Of a stretch of 64,000 bases of DNA, positions 62,424 to 64,000 are shown piece after piece (position 1 is the stretch's first letter; each line of letters starts with the position of its first letter). The translations under genes and the position numbers were made by a program. The stretch comes from an uncultured Bacteroidales bacterium (GTDB taxonomy: Bacteria > Bacteroidota > Bacteroidia > Bacteroidales > Muribaculaceae). The notes under the pieces were generated by a model. The model did no database searches, was not told the DNA's origin, and saw only the letters and a program-made list of their open reading frames with translations. The DNA is taken from NCBI GenBank assembly GCA_902777835.1, contig CACYVC010000004.1, positions 1-64,000 of the forward strand. Reading direction: 5' to 3'.

Positions 62424-63785
62424 ATGGAACCTATCAAATGTCCAAATTGTGGAAACATAGTGCCACCTGGCAGTAATCAATGTGTGTTTTGTGGCACACC
62501 ACTAGCAATGCCTAGCATGCCACAGCCACCTCAAATGCCTCAAGCATCTCAGGTACCACAGATGCCTCCAATGCCTCCAATGCCAGAGACTCCACAAGCG
62601 CCACAGATGCCTCCAATGCCTGAGGCTCCACAGGCACCACAGATGCCTCCAATGCCTGAGACTCCACAGGCACCACAAATGCCTCCAATGCCAGAGACTC
62701 CACAAGCGCCACAGATGCCTCCAATGCCAGAGACTCCACAGACACCACAGACACCACAGATGCCTCCAATGCCTGAGGCCCCAAAGGCACCAGAAATGCC
62801 TCCAATGCCAGAGACTCCACAGGCACCACAAATGCCTCCAATGCCAGAGACTCCACAGGCACCACAAATGCCTCCAATGCCAGAGACTCCACAGGCACCA
62901 CAAATGCCTCCAATGCCTGAGGTCCCAAAGGCACCAGAAATGCCTCCAATGCCAGAGACTCCACAGGCGCCACAGATGCCTCCAATGCCAGAAACTCCAC
63001 AGGCGCCACAGATGCCTCCAATGCCAGCACCTGCGCCAGGACCAGAACCTGCGCCGGAACCTAAACCAGCGCCCACTCCAGCACCTATACCAGAACCTGT
63101 GCCAGAGCCTACTCCAACACCTATACCCGAACCAGAGCCCGCAGCCCCTGCCACCATTAATGATTCCAACGCAACAATAGCGGCAGGAGCCATACCCGCT
63201 GTCGGGGCGATTGATCAACAAGTTCCTGAAAATAACGAACCTATAGGGTATCCTGAGCCTCCACAAGAAGAGAAGAAGAAAAAGAAATTCCCGTGGCTCT
63301 GGGTTATCATTCTAGCTTTGCTTGCTGCCCTCGGCGTAGGAGGTTATTTTGCTTATGATGCCGGATATCTTGATGACGTCATCAAATGGTTTAAGGGCAA
63401 TGACAAGAATAAATATTCAGAAGACGAGGACGAAAGCAGTGTCAGTGACGAGGAAAGCTCCGACGTCAGCACCTCTCAAGATGGATATTATGATTATGAG
63501 GATGAGGTATCAACTTCTATCAAGGACATCAACGAACCCGATGAAGACGAGTTTGAACCACAACCCATAGATGATGTGGATCCAGAGCCAGTTCCTGCAC
63601 CCAAACCACAGCAACCGGCTCCAACTCCTAAGCCACAAACACCTAAACCACAACCAAAGAAGCAGACTCCTCCAAAGCAGCAGACACAGCCCAAACCACA
63701 ACCTCAACCACAACCAAAATATGATCAACCACATAGAGATGTTGAATATGAGCGTCTGCGCAACGGTGGCAACAGGGTAATGTAA
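62424..63785 (+). CDS. zinc-ribbon membrane protein with MPPMPETPQAPQ repeats
   Basis: 453 residues. An N-terminal zinc ribbon (C6, C9, C20, C23) is followed by about twelve 12-residue repeats (core MPPMPETPQAPQ, residues about 47-200), a Pro/Ala/Glu/Lys stretch and a spacer, then KKKKF before one membrane helix (about 289-312). Outside lie an acidic Ser/Asp/Glu region and a Pro/Gln/Lys-rich tail ending in a short charged segment. Proline-rich repeats make a stiff extended arm between ribbon and membrane. A relative in plan is at 55416. Function unknown; the repeats may vary in number between strains. Confidence 0.75.
   Translation: MEPIKCPNCGNIVPPGSNQCVFCGTPLAMPSMPQPPQMPQASQVPQMPPMPPMPETPQAPQMPPMPEAPQAPQMPPMPETPQAPQMPPMPETPQAPQMPPMPETPQTPQTPQMPPMPEAPKAPEMPPMPETPQAPQMPPMPETPQAPQMPPMPETPQAPQMPPMPEVPKAPEMPPMPETPQAPQMPPMPETPQAPQMPPMPAPAPGPEPAPEPKPAPTPAPIPEPVPEPTPTPIPEPEPAAPATINDSNATIAAGAIPAVGAIDQQVPENNEPIGYPEPPQEEKKKKKFPWLWVIILALLAALGVGGYFAYDAGYLDDVIKWFKGNDKNKYSEDEDESSVSDEESSDVSTSQDGYYDYEDEVSTSIKDINEPDEDEFEPQPIDDVDPEPVPAPKPQQPAPTPKPQTPKPQPKKQTPPKQQTQPKPQPQPQPKYDQPHRDVEYERLRNGGNRVM
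62562..63026 (+). repeat. 36-base tandem coding repeats in the zinc-ribbon gene
   Basis: About twelve units of 36 bases, two of them enlarged to 45. Units with Lys/Glu variants (PKAPE) recur twice, four units apart, suggesting duplication of a four-unit block. Confidence 0.85.
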
Positions 63786-63809
63786 ACCCACATCACATTC
63801 CATTATATA

Positions 63810-63842
63810 GTGTCCTGCACCAACCATGCAGGACACTTTTTT
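63810..63842 (+). terminator. Rho-independent terminator of the repeat-bearing zinc-ribbon gene
   Basis: GTGTCCTGCA pairs perfectly with TGCAGGACAC around a 7-base loop, followed by six T. Confidence 0.88.
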
Positions 63843-63861
63843 CACTCGTTTTTGCTCAATA

Positions 63862-63893
63862 TTTGGCAGTGTGATTTTTTATTACTACCTTTG
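63862..63893 (+). promoter_or_regulatory. promoter of the gene at the right edge
   Basis: -33 box TTTG (63862-63865), 20-base spacer, -7 box TACCTTTG (63886-63893). Confidence 0.6.
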
Positions 63894-63920
63894 GAAAATC
63901 AAATGTAAAAAATATAACTT

Positions 63921-64000
63921 ATGAAACGTTTTTTGATAATTATTGCTGTGTGCTTCGCAGCTATTGGAGTTATGGCACAACCACGCATCGACCGACCTAA
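63921..64000 (+). CDS. partial secreted protein (5' end only)
   Basis: The first 26 codons encode a clear signal peptide (MKRFLIIIAVCFAAIGVMAQ) and a few mature residues, then the window ends. A promoter lies 28 bases upstream. The product cannot be named. Confidence 0.6.
   Translation, partial: MKRFLIIIAVCFAAIGVMAQPRIDRP

Noticed and set aside
62562-63026. CRISPR-like regular repeats of 36 bases
   Set aside because: Units are contiguous without spacers and stay in frame as a Pro/Met-rich coding repeat.

Overview
This looks like chromosome from a gut-type Bacteroidales bacterium, most likely Muribaculaceae or a close Prevotellaceae relative. The sequence shows the Bacteroidota promoter box TAnnTTTG before many genes, almost no Shine-Dalgarno sequences at start codons, SusB/SusD-type starch genes, a PorX regulator, BspA-like surface proteins, and dockerin-like calcium-loop modules on several secreted proteins. 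The family placement is inference; no rRNA gene is present.

Layout. 1-298 is a GC-rich non-coding island beside the promoter of a gene lying off the left edge. 299-10506 is mostly core functions: PorX, a secreted serine hydrolase, rpsU (S21) with a long folded leader, recO, a tRNA-Glu/rpsT/tRNA-Glu cluster, a glgB / LOG-family / cobalamin adenosyltransferase operon linked by ATGA overlaps, and an acyl-CoA ligase. 10821-16500 holds a small lipoprotein, an unusual dockerin-SusD-SusE/F-like fusion, and an ECF sigma factor with a membrane-anchored beta-barrel partner. Three copies of one bipartite element surround the ECF pair. 16622-30411 holds a retropepsin-like/Sel1 protein, a multimodular alpha-amylase, a caspase-fold (clan CD) lipoprotein, a PIG-L deacetylase and two BspA-like dockerin proteins. 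30668-40212 is a starch/maltodextrin operon: malQ (DPE2-like), susB (GH97), pulA, a SusA-like GH13 enzyme and a lipoprotein. A small remnant of a GH13 3' end follows it. 40433-45193 holds two more dockerin-tailed secreted proteins on the minus strand. 45365-64000 is mainly housekeeping and envelope functions: a LAB_N membrane protein, an ABC exporter, LD-carboxypeptidase, DUF4491, MeaB, DUF1573 proteins, a GH25 lysozyme, two zinc-ribbon membrane proteins, GNAT, and a TPR/beta-barrel pair.

How it fits together. The window carries nearly the whole set of starch enzymes: secreted amylase, SusA-like amylase, pullulanase, GH97 glucosidase, amylomaltase and branching enzyme, plus a SusD-type binding protein. 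No SusC transporter is visible. Six secreted proteins carry a two-loop dockerin-like module, at the C-terminus in five and at the N-terminus in the SusD fusion. A LacI-type palindrome lies upstream of both the amylase and the malQ operon, so the two are probably co-regulated. The strongest candidates for something new are the dockerin-SusD-SusE/F fusion with its dockerin-bearing partners, the ECF unit with three identically spaced promoter-like elements (one of which may drive a small RNA), the rpsU leader, and the caspase-like surface lipoprotein.
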